From: Dechloromonas hankyongensis
GTDB lineage: Bacteria > Pseudomonadota > Gammaproteobacteria > Burkholderiales > Rhodocyclaceae
DNA length: 64,000 bases
Direction: 5' to 3'
Assembly (NCBI RefSeq): GCF_022012295.1
Contig: NZ_JAKLTN010000001.1
Coordinates: forward strand, 806,001 to 870,000
Part shown: positions 18,854-34,451 of the stretch, piece by piece
Position numbering within the stretch: the first letter of the stretch is position 1
How the letters are laid out: every line of letters begins with the position of its first letter
Position numbers and translations under genes: made by a program
Notes under the pieces: model-generated
The model's input: only the letters and a program-made list of their open reading frames with translations
Told to the model about the DNA's origin: nothing
Databases searched by the model: none

Positions 18854-19228
18854 ATGGCAATTAGCAAAGAAGACATCCTGGAAGCCGTTGGCTCCCTGAC
18901 CGTTATGGAACTGAATGACCTGGTCAAGGCATTCGAAGAGAAGTTTGGCGTTTCCGCCGCTGCCGTCGCCGTCGCCGGCCCGGCTGGTGGTGGCGCTGCT
19001 GCCGCTGCTGAAGAACAGACCGAATTCACCGTCGTCCTGACCGGCGCTGGTGACAAGAAGGTTGAAGTCATCAAGGTCGTTCGTGCTGCTACCGGCCTGG
19101 GCCTGAAGGAAGCCAAGGACCTAGTTGACGGCGCTCCGAAGCCGGTCAAGGAAGGCATTGCCAAGGCTGACGCTGAAGCCCTCAAGAAGCAACTGGAAGA
19201 CGCTGGCGCCAAGGTCGAAATCAAGTAA
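18854..19228 (+). CDS. rplL: 50S ribosomal protein L7/L12
   Basis: L7/L12 (124 residues) forms the flexible stalk that recruits translation factors. It has an N-terminal dimerisation domain (about 1-33), an Ala/Gly hinge (about 34-55) and a C-terminal factor-binding domain (E57-K124), including [19 protein letters not shown]. That C-terminal domain is the one that resembles an insertion in the neighbouring RpoB (residues 420-490). It starts 37 nt after rplJ, with a GGAGTTATTTGAA site. Confidence 0.98.
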   Translation: MAISKEDILEAVGSLTVMELNDLVKAFEEKFGVSAAAVAVAGPAGGGAAAAAEEQTEFTVVLTGAGDKKVEVIKVVRAATGLGLKEAKDLVDGAPKPVKEGIAKADAEALKKQLEDAGAKVEIK

Positions 19229-19244
19229 TCGACTTTTGCCCTCG

Positions 19245-19275
19245 GGGCTGGCGGCAAAAACCGCCAGCCCTTTTG
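19245..19275 (+). terminator. Attenuator between rplL and rpoB
   Basis: GGGCTGGCGG (19245-19254) pairs perfectly with CCGCCAGCCC (19261-19270) around CAAAAA, followed by TTTTG. A partial terminator at this place is known in E. coli, where it lowers rpoBC expression relative to rplJL. Confidence 0.75.
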
Positions 19276-19332
19276 TGCTTTGTAAAACAGGTTAGACCGA
19301 AATACTGCAAGCGACGTTGAACACTGCCAGCC

Positions 19333-19393
19333 GGCAAACGCAAACCGAACTTTTCTCTTTCTGCGAAGAGAGGGGAGTCCGTTTGCGTTTGCC
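19333..19393 (+). promoter_or_regulatory. Long hairpin before rpoB, likely RNase processing site
   Basis: GGCAAACGCAAAC (19333-19345) is exactly complementary to GTTTGCGTTTGCC (19381-19393), and the interior also pairs (TCTCTT at 19354-19359 with AAGAGA at 19366-19371). The result is a roughly 60-nt imperfect stem ending 45 nt before rpoB. In E. coli RNase III cuts the rplL-rpoB transcript in this interval. The sequence differs but the position and double-stranded character fit that role. Confidence 0.55.
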
Positions 19394-19438
19394 TGTTTCC
19401 ACAGGTTTTATGTTTGATTTCATCCTCACGGAGTTACC

Positions 19439-23722
<4,284 letters not shown>

Positions 23723-23744
23723 TTCAGGGCTTAGGAGTTAAACG

Positions 23745-26700
23745 ATGAAAGCATTGCTCGATCTGTTCAAGCAGGTAACCGCCGAGGAAGAATTCGACGC
23801 GATTACCATTGGCCTCGCCTCGCCCGAGAAGATCCGTTCCTGGTCCTACGGTGAAGTCAAGAAGCCGGAAACCATCAACTACCGTACTTTCAAGCCGGAA
23901 CGCGATGGTCTGTTCTGCGCCAAGATCTTTGGCCCGATCAAGGACTACGAGTGCCTGTGCGGCAAGTACAAGCGCCTGAAGCACCGCGGCGTCATCTGTG
24001 AGAAGTGCGGCGTAGAAGTGACGCTGGCCAAGGTTCGTCGCGACCGCATGGGTCACATCGAACTGGCCTCGCCGACCGCTCACATCTGGTTCCTGAAGTC
24101 CCTGCCGTCCCGTCTCGGCATGGTGCTCGACATGACGTTGCGCGATATCGAACGCGTCCTGTACTTCGAAGCCTACGTCGTGACCGACCCGGGCATGGTC
24201 TCCAACCTGCAACGTGCCCAGTTGCTGACCGAAGACCAGTATCTGGAAATGGTCGAGGAGCATGGCGACGACTTCCAGGCCCTGATGGGCGCCGAGGGTA
24301 TTCGCGAACTGCTGCGCAACCTCGAGCTGAACAGCGAAGTCGAGTCCCTGCGCGCCGAACTGGAAGTCACCGGTTCCGAAGCCAAGAACAAGAAGCTGGC
24401 CAAGCGCCTGAAGATCCTCGAAGGTTTCCAGAAGTCGGGCATCAAGCCGGACTGGATGATCCTCGAAGTGCTGCCCGTGCTGCCGCCGGACCTGCGTCCG
24501 CTGGTGCCGCTGGACGGCGGCCGCTTTGCGACCTCCGACCTGAACGATCTGTATCGTCGCGTCATCAACCGCAACAACCGTCTGAAGCGTCTGCTCGAGC
24601 TGAAGGCCCCGGAAATCATCGTGCGCAACGAAAAGCGCATGCTGCAGGAAGCCGTCGACTCGCTGCTCGACAACGGCCGCCGCGGCAAGGCGATGACTGG
24701 CGCCAACAAGCGTCCGCTCAAGTCGCTGGCCGACATGATCAAGGGCAAGGGCGGTCGTTTCCGTCAGAACCTGCTGGGTAAGCGCGTCGACTACTCCGGC
24801 CGTTCGGTCATCGTGGTCGGTCCGCAGCTCAAGCTGCACCAGTGCGGCCTGCCCAAGCTGATGGCCCTGGAGCTGTTCAAGCCCTTCATTTTCCACAAGC
24901 TGGAAGTGCTCGGTTACGCCACCACCATCAAGCAAGCCAAGAAGATGGTCGAAGGCCAGGAACCGGTGGTGTGGGACATCCTGGAAGACGTCATCCGCGA
25001 ACATCCGGTCATGCTGAACCGTGCGCCGACCCTGCACCGTCTGGGTATCCAGGCTTTCGAGCCGACCCTGATCGAAGGCAAGGCCATCCAGCTGCACCCG
25101 CTCGTCTGCGCGGCATTCAACGCCGACTTTGACGGTGACCAGATGGCCGTCCACGTGCCGCTGTCGCTGGAAGCCCAGATGGAAGCCCGCACCCTGATGC
25201 TGGCCTCCAACAACGTGCTGTCGCCCGCCAACGGCCAGCCGATCATCGTGCCATCGCAGGATATCGTTCTCGGTCTGTACTACGCCACCCGCGAGCGTAT
25301 CAACGCCAAGGGCGAAGGCATGTACTTCGCTGACGTCGCCGAAATCGAGCGCGCCATGGCCGCCAAGGAACTTGACGTCCACGCCCGCATCTCTGTTCGC
25401 CTGAAGCAATACGAACCGGCTGCCGTCGATGGCGAGTGGGAAGAGAAGATGGTGCGCGTCGAGACGACTGCCGGCCGTGCCCTGCTCGCCAAGATCCTGC
25501 CCAAGGGACTGCCCTTCAAGGCGATCGACAAGGCGCTGAAGAAGAAGGAAATCTCCAAGCTGATCGACGAGTCCTTCCGCCGCTGCGGCCTGAAGGAAAC
25601 CGTCGTCTTCGCCGACAAGCTGATGCAGAACGGTTACGCTCTGGCGACCCGCGCCGGCATCTCCTTCTGCTCGGACGACATGCGCGTCCCGGCCAAGAAG
25701 TACGAGATCATTTCCGAGGCGGAAGCCGAAGTTAAGGAAATCGAGACCCAATACACGAATGGTCTGGTCACCCAAGGCGAGCGTTACAACAAGGTCGTCG
25801 ATATCTGGGGCCGTACCGGCGATCAGGTTGCCAAGGTGATGATGGACGAACTCGGCCACGAGGAAGTCGTCGACCGCCACGGTAAGAAGGTCAAGCAGGA
25901 CTCCTTCAACTCCATCTACATGATGGCCGACTCCGGCGCCCGCGGCTCCGCTGCCCAGATCCGTCAGCTGGCCGGTATGCGCGGCCTGATGGCGAAGCCG
26001 GACGGCTCGATTATCGAAACGCCGATTACCACCAACTTCCGTGAAGGCCTGAACGTTCTCCAGTACTTCATCTCGACCCACGGCGCTCGTAAGGGTCTGG
26101 CCGACACCGCGCTGAAGACCGCCAACTCCGGTTACCTGACGCGCCGTCTGGTCGACGTGACCCAGGATCTGGTGATCACCGAAGACGACTGCGGCACCAA
26201 GAACGGCTTCGCCGTCAAGGCGTTGGTCGAAGGCGGTGAAGTTATCGAACCGTTGCGCGAGCGTATCCTCGGCCGCGTCACGGTCGACGATCTGGTCGAT
26301 CCGGAAACCCAGGAAACCGTCATCTTCGCCGGCACCATGCTCGACGAGGATCTGGTCGACCTGATCGACAAGCTGGGCATCGACGAAGTCAAGGTCCGTA
26401 CCCCGCTGACCTGCGATACGCGCTACGGCCTGTGCGCCAAGTGCTACGGCCGTGATCTCGGTCGCGGCACCATGGTCAATGCTGGCGAATCGGTCGGCGT
26501 CATCGCCGCCCAGTCGATCGGCGAACCGGGTACCCAGCTGACCATGCGTACCTTCCACGTCGGTGGTGCCGCTTCCCGTGCTGCCGTCGCCGACAAGGTC
26601 GAAGGCAAGTCGGCCGGTACCGTCCGCTACACCTCGAACATGCGTTTCGTGACCAGTGCCAAGGGCGAGAAGGTCGTCATTTCCCGTTCCGGCGAAGTGT

Positions 26701-27956
26701 TGATCACCGACGACCATGGCCGGGAGCGTGAACGTCACAAGGTGCCGTACGGCGCCATGCTGTCGGTCGATGAAGGCAAGGCCGTCAAGGCAGGCACCAA
26801 GCTGGCGACCTGGGATCCTCACACTCGTCCGATCATCACCGAGTACGCCGGTATCGTCCGCTTCGAAAACGTCGAAGAAGGCGTCACCGTCGCCAAGCAG
26901 GTCGACGATGTGACCGGCCTGTCCACGCTGGTCGTTATCGACCACAAGCGCGGCGGCAAGGCAGCCACCAAGGGCGTCCGCCCGGTCGTCAAGCTGCTCG
27001 ACGAGAGCGGTCAGGAAGTGAAAATCCACGGCAGCGACCATCCGGTCTCCATCGCCTTCCAGGTCGGCTCGATCATTTCCGTGGTCGACGGTCAGACGGT
27101 TGGTGTCGGTGACGTGCTGGCCCGTATGCCGCAGGAATCCGCCAAGACTCGCGACATTACCGGCGGTCTGCCGCGTGTGGCCGAGCTGTTCGAAGCCCGT
27201 ACCCCGAAGGATGCCTCCGTGCTGGCAGAAACCACTGGCACGATCAGCTTCGGCAAGGACACCAAGGGCAAGCAGCGTCTGGTCATCACCGACCTCGACG
27301 GTATCGCCCACGAGTTCCTGATCCCGAAGGACAAGCACGTTCTGGTGCACGACGGCCAGGTGGTCAACAAGGGCGAGAAGATCGTCGAAGGCGAACCGGA
27401 TCCGCACGATATCCTGCGTCTGCAGGGCGTCGAGTCGTTGGCCCGCTACATCACCGACGAAGTCCAGGACGTGTACCGTCTGCAGGGCGTGAAGATCAAC
27501 GACAAGCACATCGAAGTGATCGTTCGCCAGATGCTGCGTCGCGTGACCATCGTCGAACCGGGTGACACCAAGTTCATCAAGTCCGAACAGGTCGAGCGTG
27601 CCGAACTGCTGGCCGAAAATGATCGTGCCAATGCCGAAGGCAAGCTGCCGGCCACGTTCGATCACATGCTGCTCGGTATCACCAAGGCTTCGTTGTCGAC
27701 CGATTCGTTTATCTCGGCGGCGTCCTTCCAGGAAACCACCCGCGTTCTGACCGAAGCCGCCATCATGGGCAAGCGCGACGAACTGCGTGGTCTCAAGGAA
27801 AACGTCATCGTCGGCCGCCTCATCCCGGCCGGTACCGGTCTGGCCTACCACCGAAGCCGCAAGGCCCAGGCGGCTGGCGAAGATCAGGCAGCCAATCGTC
27901 CGCTCGAAGAAGCTGCTGTCGAAAACGCAACGCAGGAAGCAGATCAGGGCCTGTAA
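23745..27956 (+). CDS. rpoC: RNA polymerase beta' subunit
   Basis: RpoC (1403 residues; 1407 in E. coli) holds the catalytic Mg2+ in [12 protein letters not shown]. The N-terminal zinc site is visible as [20 protein letters not shown] (four Cys) and the second zinc site as [13 protein letters not shown]. The bridge-helix and trigger-loop region ([36 protein letters not shown]) is intact. A TTAGGAGTTAAACG site precedes the ATG. The C-terminal tail after about residue 1375 is acidic and low in complexity ([20 protein letters not shown]). Confidence 0.98.
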   Translation: MKALLDLFKQVTAEEEFDAITIGLASPEKIRSWSYGEVKKPETINYRTFKPERDGLFCAKIFGPIKDYECLCGKYKRLKHRGVICEKCGVEVTLAKVRRDRMGHIELASPTAHIWFLKSLPSRLGMVLDMTLRDIERVLYFEAYVVTDPGMVSNLQRAQLLTEDQYLEMVEEHGDDFQALMGAEGIRELLRNLELNSEVESLRAELEVTGSEAKNKKLAKRLKILEGFQKSGIKPDWMILEVLPVLPPDLRPLVPLDGGRFATSDLNDLYRRVINRNNRLKRLLELKAPEIIVRNEKRMLQEAVDSLLDNGRRGKAMTGANKRPLKSLADMIKGKGGRFRQNLLGKRVDYSGRSVIVVGPQLKLHQCGLPKLMALELFKPFIFHKLEVLGYATTIKQAKKMVEGQEPVVWDILEDVIREHPVMLNRAPTLHRLGIQAFEPTLIEGKAIQLHPLVCAAFNADFDGDQMAVHVPLSLEAQMEARTLMLASNNVLSPANGQPIIVPSQDIVLGLYYATRERINAKGEGMYFADVAEIERAMAAKELDVHARISVRLKQYEPAAVDGEWEEKMVRVETTAGRALLAKILPKGLPFKAIDKALKKKEISKLIDESFRRCGLKETVVFADKLMQNGYALATRAGISFCSDDMRVPAKKYEIISEAEAEVKEIETQYTNGLVTQGERYNKVVDIWGRTGDQVAKVMMDELGHEEVVDRHGKKVKQDSFNSIYMMADSGARGSAAQIRQLAGMRGLMAKPDGSIIETPITTNFREGLNVLQYFISTHGARKGLADTALKTANSGYLTRRLVDVTQDLVITEDDCGTKNGFAVKALVEGGEVIEPLRERILGRVTVDDLVDPETQETVIFAGTMLDEDLVDLIDKLGIDEVKVRTPLTCDTRYGLCAKCYGRDLGRGTMVNAGESVGVIAAQSIGEPGTQLTMRTFHVGGAASRAAVADKVEGKSAGTVRYTSNMRFVTSAKGEKVVISRSGEVLITDDHGRERERHKVPYGAMLSVDEGKAVKAGTKLATWDPHTRPIITEYAGIVRFENVEEGVTVAKQVDDVTGLSTLVVIDHKRGGKAATKGVRPVVKLLDESGQEVKIHGSDHPVSIAFQVGSIISVVDGQTVGVGDVLARMPQESAKTRDITGGLPRVAELFEARTPKDASVLAETTGTISFGKDTKGKQRLVITDLDGIAHEFLIPKDKHVLVHDGQVVNKGEKIVEGEPDPHDILRLQGVESLARYITDEVQDVYRLQGVKINDKHIEVIVRQMLRRVTIVEPGDTKFIKSEQVERAELLAENDRANAEGKLPATFDHMLLGITKASLSTDSFISAASFQETTRVLTEAAIMGKRDELRGLKENVIVGRLIPAGTGLAYHRSRKAQAAGEDQAANRPLEEAAVENATQEADQGL

Positions 27957-27965
27957 ATCGTTAGG

Positions 27966-28010
27966 CAACCCCCGGGTCACGTTGACACGGGGGTTGATCG
28001 GCCATAAAAT
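27966..28010 (+). promoter_or_regulatory. Promoter of rpsL operon nested in the rpoC 3' hairpin
   Basis: TTGACA (27982-27987), 17-nt spacer and TAAAAT (28005-28010) form a near-consensus promoter for rpsL-rpsG-fusA-tuf. The -35 box lies in the loop side of a hairpin, CAACCCCC (27966-27973) with GGGGGTTG (27989-27996), that follows rpoC by 9 nt. The hairpin has no T-run, so it is at best a weak terminator; it may protect the rpoC mRNA end. Confidence 0.75.
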
Positions 28011-28113
28011 TTATGGTCTTTGTCGGCGGAGGCTAATCATTGTCTCTGCTTTGGATAACAAAATTGCCGTCGTGCACCACGTTTCGGTGCCCGGCCGTTG
28101 AAGGAAGTTTGAT

Positions 28114-28491
28114 ATGCCGACCATCAACCAGCTCGTGCGCAAGCCGCGCGTCGCGGAAAAGGCCAAGAGCAAGGTTCCTGCTCTGGAAAAGTGCCCGCAG
28201 AAGCGTGGCGTTTGCACCCGCGTTTACACCACCACCCCGAAGAAGCCGAACTCCGCTCTCCGTAAGGTTTGCAAGGTTCGTCTGACGAATGGCTTCGAAG
28301 TCATTTCGTACATCGGTGGTGAAGGCCACAACCTGCAGGAACACTCAGTGGTTCTGATCCGCGGTGGTCGTGTCAAGGACTTGCCGGGTGTGCGTTACCA
28401 CACCGTGCGTGGTTCCCTGGATACGCAAGGCGTCAAAGATCGTAAGCAGTCCCGTTCCAAGTACGGGGCCAAGCGTCCGAAGGCTGCTTGA
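28114..28491 (+). CDS. rpsL: 30S ribosomal protein S12
   Basis: S12 (125 residues) checks codon-anticodon pairing at the decoding site. The streptomycin-related segments [13 protein letters not shown] (Lys43 region) and [20 protein letters not shown] are wild type, predicting no streptomycin resistance from this gene. It is the first gene of the str operon, 104 nt after the -10 box. The leader includes GCACC/GGTGC (28074-28090), and an AAGGAAG site precedes the ATG. Confidence 0.98.
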   Translation: MPTINQLVRKPRVAEKAKSKVPALEKCPQKRGVCTRVYTTTPKKPNSALRKVCKVRLTNGFEVISYIGGEGHNLQEHSVVLIRGGRVKDLPGVRYHTVRGSLDTQGVKDRKQSRSKYGAKRPKAA

Positions 28492-28539
28492 TTCATTAAG
28501 TGGCTTAAGTAAGTGGTCGTTCTTTTGGACGGCCGAGAG

Positions 28540-28572
28540 AGCCGGGTGGGTGAAAACCCCTTCCCGGCTTTT
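28540..28572 (+). promoter_or_regulatory. Hairpin between rpsL and rpsG
   Basis: AGCCGGG (28540-28546) pairs with CCCGGCT (28563-28569), with further GGGT/ACCC pairing inside and TTTT after. It looks like a terminator inside the operon. In E. coli S7 binds the rpsL-rpsG gap to repress its own synthesis, so this may be an attenuator or S7 site. Confidence 0.55.
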
Positions 28573-28601
28573 CAACTGAATCGTGTTTATTAGAGGTTAA
28601 T

Positions 28602-29072
28602 ATGCCCCGTCGTCGCGAAGTACCCAAACGTGATATTTTGCCGGATCCGAAGTTCGGTAACGTCGAAGTCTCCAAGTTCGTAAACGCCATCATGCAAAGC
28701 GGCAAGAAGTCCGTCGCTGAACGCATTGTCTATGGTGCTTTCGACATCATCACCACCAAGGCCGGCAAGGACCCGCTGGAAGTGTTCAGCGCTGCCATGG
28801 GCAACGTCAAGCCGATGGTCGAAGTGAAGTCCCGTCGCGTCGGCGGTGCCAACTACCAGGTGCCGGTTGAAGTGCGCCCGGCTCGTCGCGCCGCGCTCGC
28901 CATGCGCTGGCTGCGTGAGTCCGCCCGCAAGCGTTCGGAAAAGTCCATGGGCCAGCGCCTAGCTGCCGAAATGATGGAAGCTGCTGAAAACCGTGGTGGC
29001 GCAGTCAAGAAGCGTGACGAAGTTCACCGCATGGCTGAAGCCAACAAGGCCTTCGCTCACTTCCGCTTCTAA
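28602..29072 (+). CDS. rpsG: 30S ribosomal protein S7
   Basis: S7 (156 residues) organises the head of the 30S subunit and touches E-site tRNA. It begins [20 protein letters not shown], the usual signature, with the rRNA-binding hairpin [29 protein letters not shown] site precedes the ATG. It is 110 nt after rpsL, the gap holding a hairpin, and 17 nt before fusA. Known to be the repressor of its operon in E. coli. Confidence 0.98.
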   Translation: MPRRREVPKRDILPDPKFGNVEVSKFVNAIMQSGKKSVAERIVYGAFDIITTKAGKDPLEVFSAAMGNVKPMVEVKSRRVGGANYQVPVEVRPARRAALAMRWLRESARKRSEKSMGQRLAAEMMEAAENRGGAVKKRDEVHRMAEANKAFAHFRF

Positions 29073-29089
29073 TTTTCAAAGGGCTTAAC

Positions 29090-31183
29090 GTGGCACGTAA
29101 AACTCCCATCGAGCGCTACCGCAATATCGGTATCAGCGCCCACATTGATGCCGGTAAGACGACCGTCACCGAGCGTATCCTGTACTACACCGGTGTGAAC
29201 CACAAGATCGGTGAAGTGCATGATGGCGCCGCTACCATGGACTGGATGGAGCAGGAGCAGGAGCGTGGTATCACCATTACCTCCGCTGCAACGACCTGTT
29301 TCTGGAAGGGTATGGACAGCTCGTTCCCTGAGCATCGCTTCAACATCATCGATACCCCGGGACACGTCGATTTCACCATCGAAGTCGAGCGCTCGATGCG
29401 CGTTCTGGACGGCGCCTGCATGGTTTACTGTGCGGTCGGCGGCGTGCAGCCGCAGTCCGAGACCGTTTGGCGTCAGGCCACCAAGTACAAGGTGCCGCGT
29501 CTGGCCTTCGTGAACAAGATGGACCGTTCGGGTGCCAACTTCTTCAAGGTCGTCGACATGATGAAGACGCGCCTGAAGGCCAACCCGGTGCCTATCGTTA
29601 TTCCCATTGGCGCCGAAGACAACTTCAAGGGCGTCGTCGATCTGCTGAAGATGAAAGCGATCATTTGGGACGAAGCCTCGCAAGGCATGAAGTTCGAATA
29701 CCAGGACGTGCCGGCCGATCTGCTGGAAAGCGCGCAAACCTGGCGCGAACAGATGATCGAAGCGGCTGCCGAAGCCTCCGAAGATCTGATGAACGAATAC
29801 CTCGAGAATGGCGAGCTGTCCGAAGCCAAGATCAAGGAAGGTCTGCGTCTGCGTACCCTGGCTTGCGAAATCCAGCCGATGCTGTGCGGTACCGCATTCA
29901 AGAACAAGGGTGTGCAGCGCATGCTGGACGCCGTGGTCGAACTGCTGCCGTCGCCGGTCGATATTCCGCCGGTTGCCGGTGTTGACGAGCGCGAACAGCC
30001 GGCTTCCCGCAAGGCTGACGACGCCGAGAAGTTCTCGGCGCTGGCCTTCAAGCTGATGACCGACCCGTTCGTCGGCCAGCTGACCTTCATCCGCGTTTAC
30101 TCGGGCGTGCTGGCTTCCGGCGCCACCGTGTACAACTCGGTCAAGGGCAAGAAGGAGCGCGTCGGCCGTATTCTGCAGATGCACGCCAACAACCGCGAAG
30201 AAATCAAGGAAGTTCTGGCGGGCGACATCGCCGCTTGCGTCGGCATGAAGGACGTGACCACCGGCGAAACCCTGTGCGATCCGGATGCTCCTATCATCCT
30301 CGAACGCATGGTCTTCCCGGATCCGGTTATTCACGTTGCCGTCGAGCCGAAAACCAAGGCCGACCAGGAAAAGATGGGTATCGCGCTGGGCCGTCTGGCT
30401 GCCGAAGATCCGTCCTTCCGCGTGCGTACCGACGAAGAATCCGGTCAGACCATCATCTCCGGCATGGGCGAGCTGCACCTCGACATCATCGTCGATCGTA
30501 TGCGTCGCGAATTCAACGTCGAAGCTGCCGTTGGTGCGCCGCAAGTTGCCTACCGTGAATGCATCAAGAAGGCTGTCGAACAGGAAGGCAAGTTCGTCAA
30601 GCAGTCCGGCGGTCGCGGTCAATTCGGCCACGTCTGGCTCAAGATCGAGCCGAACGAGCCGGGTGCTGGTTACACCTTCGTCGACGCCATCAAGGGCGGC
30701 GTCGTGCCGCGCGAATTCATCCCGGCGGTCGACAAGGGTCTGCAGGATGCCATCGGTAGCGGCGTGCTCGCCGGCTTCCCGGTTGTGGACATCAAGTTCA
30801 CCCTGTTCGACGGTTCCTACCACGACGTTGACTCCAACGAAAACGCGTTCCGCATGGCAGCTTCCATGGCTTTCAAGGAAGGCATGAAGAAGGCCAGCCC
30901 GACGCTGCTGGAGCCGATGATGGCCGTTGAAGTCGAGACCCCGGAAGACTACATGGGTAACGTGATGGGCGACCTGTCCTCCCGCCGTGGCATCGTCCAG
31001 GGTATGGAAGACCAGGTTGGCGGCATCAAGGTTGTCAAGGCTGAAGTGCCGCTGTCCGAAATGTTCGGCTACGCCACCTCGCTGCGCTCCCTGTCGCAAG
31101 GCCGTGCCACCTACTCGATGGAATTCAAGCACTACACCGAAGCGCCGAAGAACGTCGCTGACGCTGTCATCAACAAGAAGTAA
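29090..31183 (+). CDS. fusA: Elongation factor G
   Basis: EF-G (697 residues) moves tRNAs and mRNA after peptide bond formation and, with RRF, recycles ribosomes. Motifs are AHIDAGKTT (P-loop), DTPGHVDFT (G3) and NKMD (G4), followed by domain IV with the [10 protein letters not shown] segment and domain V. The start codon is GTG with an AAAGGGCTTAAC sequence upstream, a modest ribosome site, suggesting coupling to rpsG. No truncation or second fusA is seen here. Confidence 0.98.
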   Translation: MARKTPIERYRNIGISAHIDAGKTTVTERILYYTGVNHKIGEVHDGAATMDWMEQEQERGITITSAATTCFWKGMDSSFPEHRFNIIDTPGHVDFTIEVERSMRVLDGACMVYCAVGGVQPQSETVWRQATKYKVPRLAFVNKMDRSGANFFKVVDMMKTRLKANPVPIVIPIGAEDNFKGVVDLLKMKAIIWDEASQGMKFEYQDVPADLLESAQTWREQMIEAAAEASEDLMNEYLENGELSEAKIKEGLRLRTLACEIQPMLCGTAFKNKGVQRMLDAVVELLPSPVDIPPVAGVDEREQPASRKADDAEKFSALAFKLMTDPFVGQLTFIRVYSGVLASGATVYNSVKGKKERVGRILQMHANNREEIKEVLAGDIAACVGMKDVTTGETLCDPDAPIILERMVFPDPVIHVAVEPKTKADQEKMGIALGRLAAEDPSFRVRTDEESGQTIISGMGELHLDIIVDRMRREFNVEAAVGAPQVAYRECIKKAVEQEGKFVKQSGGRGQFGHVWLKIEPNEPGAGYTFVDAIKGGVVPREFIPAVDKGLQDAIGSGVLAGFPVVDIKFTLFDGSYHDVDSNENAFRMAASMAFKEGMKKASPTLLEPMMAVEVETPEDYMGNVMGDLSSRRGIVQGMEDQVGGIKVVKAEVPLSEMFGYATSLRSLSQGRATYSMEFKHYTEAPKNVADAVINKK

Positions 31184-31203
31184 CACCTTATTGGAGAACC
31201 GAT

Positions 31204-32398
<1,195 letters not shown>

Positions 32399-32413
32399 TT
32401 CTTTTTGAAAACC

Positions 32414-32435
32414 GGGGTGGGTAAGCGCTCACCCC
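32414..32435 (+). promoter_or_regulatory. Hairpin before rpsJ
   Basis: GGGGTG (32414-32419) pairs with CACCCC (32430-32435) around a 10-nt loop, in the 63-nt gap between tuf and rpsJ. The following sequence ATCGTTCTTT is only moderately T-rich. Possible attenuator between the str and S10 clusters. Confidence 0.4.
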
Positions 32436-32458
32436 ATCGTTCTTTGGAAGCCAAGAAA

Positions 32459-32770
32459 ATGCAAAGCCAAAAAATCCGTATCCGTCTGAAGGCCTTCGAC
32501 TATCGCCTGATCGATCAGTCCGCTCAGGAAATCGTTGAGACCGCCAAGCGTACCGGTGCTGTCGTTCGTGGTCCCGTTCCGCTGCCGACCCGCAAGCAGC
32601 GTTTCGACATCCTGCGTTCGCCGCACGTGAACAAGGCTTCCCGCGATCAGCTCGAAATCCGTACTCATCTGCGTCTGATGGATATCGTCGATCCGACCGA
32701 CAAGACTGTTGATGCCCTGATGAAGCTGGATCTGCCGGCTGGTGTCGACGTCGAGATCAAGTTGCAGTAA
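32459..32770 (+). CDS. rpsJ: 30S ribosomal protein S10
   Basis: S10 (103 residues, as in E. coli) is a 30S head protein that doubles as NusE in antitermination and binds NusG. It starts [19 protein letters not shown], the conserved start; an earlier in-frame ATG at 32405 would add 18 residues not seen in S10. Unusually, 110 nt separate it from rplC, and this gap holds a promoter and RNA structure, so rpsJ belongs at least partly with the upstream str operon. Confidence 0.98.
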   Translation: MQSQKIRIRLKAFDYRLIDQSAQEIVETAKRTGAVVRGPVPLPTRKQRFDILRSPHVNKASRDQLEIRTHLRLMDIVDPTDKTVDALMKLDLPAGVDVEIKLQ

Positions 32771-32791
32771 TTGTAGTTTTGCGGATATAAT
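32762..32791 (+). promoter_or_regulatory. Promoter for rplC onward, with its -10 box inside a small hairpin
   Basis: TTGCAG (32762-32767), 18-nt spacer and TATAAT (32786-32791). The -10 is flanked by GCGGA and TCCGC, which form an overlapping short inverted repeat. The -35 overlaps the last codons of rpsJ. It would give the rplC-rpsQ genes their own start site. Confidence 0.6.
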
Positions 32792-32797
32792 CCGCGC

Positions 32798-32880
32798 CTT
32801 TCGGGGGTGGCCGGCGACGGCTGCCCATTTGTTGTTTTACATCGACCGGCCAATCGCAGCCGGCGATGAGGAGAATAACC
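32798..32880 (+). ncRNA. Candidate structured leader of rplC with interleaved pairings
   Basis: Two perfect 7-bp pairings interleave: TGGCCGG (32808-32814) with CCGGCCA (32846-32852), and CGGCTGC (32818-32824) with GCAGCCG (32856-32862). The order A-B-A'-B' means they can form a pseudoknot or act as mutually exclusive stems. The second ends about 6 nt before the GATGAGGAG ribosome site. The layout suits an autoregulated ribosomal-protein leader; E. coli has its L4-controlled leader upstream of rpsJ instead. Confidence 0.45.
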
Positions 32881-33519
32881 ATGAGTCTAGGCCTTGTTGG
32901 TCGCAAGGTTGGCATGACTCGCATTTTTGCCGAGGATGGCGCGTCCATTCCGGTAACTGTGCTTGACGTGTCCAATAACCGCGTGACCCAAGTCAAAACG
33001 CCGGAGATCGATGGCTACGCAGCCATTCAGGTCGCATTCGGCAAGCGCCGTGCCTCGCGTGTTTCCAAGCCCCTCGCTGGCCATCTGGCCAAGGCGGGCG
33101 TGGAAGCCGGGCATGTGCTCAAGGAATTCCAGATCGAAGCTGATCAGCTGGCCAATTTCAAGGCTGGCGATCAGATCGCTGTCACCATTTTTGCCGAAGG
33201 GCAAAAGGTTGATGTGACCGGCACCTCGATCGGTAAGGGCTTCCAGGGTGGTATCAAACGCCACAACTTCAGCTCCAACCGTGCTTCCCACGGTAACTCG
33301 GTGTCGCACAATGCGCCGGGCTCCATCGGTATGGCGCAGGATCCGGGTCGCGTTTTCCCGGGTAAGCGCATGGCCGGTCATCTGGGCGATGTTCAGTCGA
33401 CCCTGCAGAGCCTGACCATCGTCCGCGTCGATGCCGACCGCCAGCTGCTGCTGGTCAAGGGCGCTGTTCCGGGTGCCAAGGGTTCTGACGTCGTCGTGCG
33501 TCCGGCAGTCAAGGCTTAA
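32881..33519 (+). CDS. rplC: 50S ribosomal protein L3
   Basis: L3 (212 residues; 209 in E. coli) nucleates 50S assembly and reaches the peptidyl transferase centre. It begins [20 protein letters not shown] and contains the loop [20 protein letters not shown] and [15 protein letters not shown] tip residues (here [19 protein letters not shown]). An ATG 15 nt upstream lies before the GAGGAG site and is rejected. It is 9 nt before rplD. Confidence 0.97.
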   Translation: MSLGLVGRKVGMTRIFAEDGASIPVTVLDVSNNRVTQVKTPEIDGYAAIQVAFGKRRASRVSKPLAGHLAKAGVEAGHVLKEFQIEADQLANFKAGDQIAVTIFAEGQKVDVTGTSIGKGFQGGIKRHNFSSNRASHGNSVSHNAPGSIGMAQDPGRVFPGKRMAGHLGDVQSTLQSLTIVRVDADRQLLLVKGAVPGAKGSDVVVRPAVKA

Positions 33520-33528
33520 GGGGGCGAC

Positions 33529-34152
33529 ATGGAACTGAAGGTTATTAACGAACAAGGTCAGGAAGCTGCCAAGCTGCAGGCTTCCGACGTGCTGTTCGGT
33601 CGGGAATTCAATGAAGCTCTGGTGCACCAGATCGTTGTCGCCTACCAGGCGAACGCCCGTTCTGGCGACAGCAAGCAGAAGGATCGCTCCGAAGTCCGTC
33701 ACACCACCACCAAGCCGTGGCGTCAGAAGGGCACCGGTCGTGCTCGTGCTGGCTCGAACGGCAGCCCGCTGTGGCGCGGAGGCGGTCGGATTTTCCCGAA
33801 CTCTCCGGACCAGAATTACTCCCAGAAGGTTAACAAGAAGATGTTCCGCGCCGGCATGGCTGCGATCCTCTCCGAGTTGGCCCGTCAGGACCGTCTGGTG
33901 GTGATCGACGATCTGTCCATCGATGCGCCGAAAACCAAGCTGTTTGCCCAGAAGTTGAAGGGCATGGGCCTGGAAGGCAATCTTCTGGTTGTTACCGACG
34001 AACTGAACGAGAACCTCTATCTGTCGTCGCGCAACCTGCCCAATGTTCTGGTGCTGGAAGCCCAGGAGGCCGATCCGGTTTCGCTGGTTCGCTTCAACAA
34101 GGTTCTGGTGACCAAGAACGCCGTGGCCAAGTTCGAGGAGATGTGGGGATGA
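33529..34152 (+). CDS. rplD: 50S ribosomal protein L4
   Basis: L4 (207 residues; 201 in E. coli) lines the peptide exit tunnel and in gammaproteobacteria represses the S10 operon at both transcription and translation. The conserved tunnel loop reads [18 protein letters not shown] (about 62-79). Its stop overlaps the rplW start (ATGA). If L4 regulates here, the structured leader before rplC is the obvious place to look. Confidence 0.97.
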   Translation: MELKVINEQGQEAAKLQASDVLFGREFNEALVHQIVVAYQANARSGDSKQKDRSEVRHTTTKPWRQKGTGRARAGSNGSPLWRGGGRIFPNSPDQNYSQKVNKKMFRAGMAAILSELARQDRLVVIDDLSIDAPKTKLFAQKLKGMGLEGNLLVVTDELNENLYLSSRNLPNVLVLEAQEADPVSLVRFNKVLVTKNAVAKFEEMWG

Positions 34153-34451
34153 ATCAAGAGCGTCTGATGCAGGTGCTGCTGGCACCGCAAATCTCCGAGA
34201 AGGCTACCTACGTTGCCGACAAGCACGAGCAAGTGGTTTTCCGTGTCGCATCTGATGCGACCAAGCCGGAAATCAAGGCTGCTGTCGAGCTCCTGTTCAA
34301 GGTTGAGGTTGAGGCTGTGCAAGTCGCCAACGTCAAGGGCAAGGTCAAGCGCTTCAAGGGTGCAACTGGCCGTCGCAAGGGCTGGAAGAAGGCCTACGTG
34401 AGCCTGAAGCCGGGTCAGGAAATCAATTTCGTTGAAGGGGGCAATGCATAA
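34149..34451 (+). CDS. rplW: 50S ribosomal protein L23
   Basis: L23 (100 residues, as in E. coli) sits at the tunnel exit and docks trigger factor and SRP. It begins [20 protein letters not shown], and the RNA-binding segment [23 protein letters not shown] is intact. I start it at the ATG overlapping the rplD stop rather than two codons earlier. Its TAA shares one base with the rplB ATG. Confidence 0.97.
   Translation: MNQERLMQVLLAPQISEKATYVADKHEQVVFRVASDATKPEIKAAVELLFKVEVEAVQVANVKGKVKRFKGATGRRKGWKKAYVSLKPGQEINFVEGGNA

Noticed and set aside
23724..27980. A 1418-codon open frame on the minus strand opposite rpoC
   Set aside because: It mirrors rpoC with a biased composition typical of frames opposite high-GC, strongly codon-biased genes. 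It has no recognisable domain, and rpoC is certain. The long frames opposite rpoB, fusA/tuf, czcA and recG were rejected for the same reason.
32405..32458. N-terminal extension of rpsJ
   Set aside because: The extra 18 residues are not part of S10 and run through a hairpin; the ATG at 32459 gives the exact family length.
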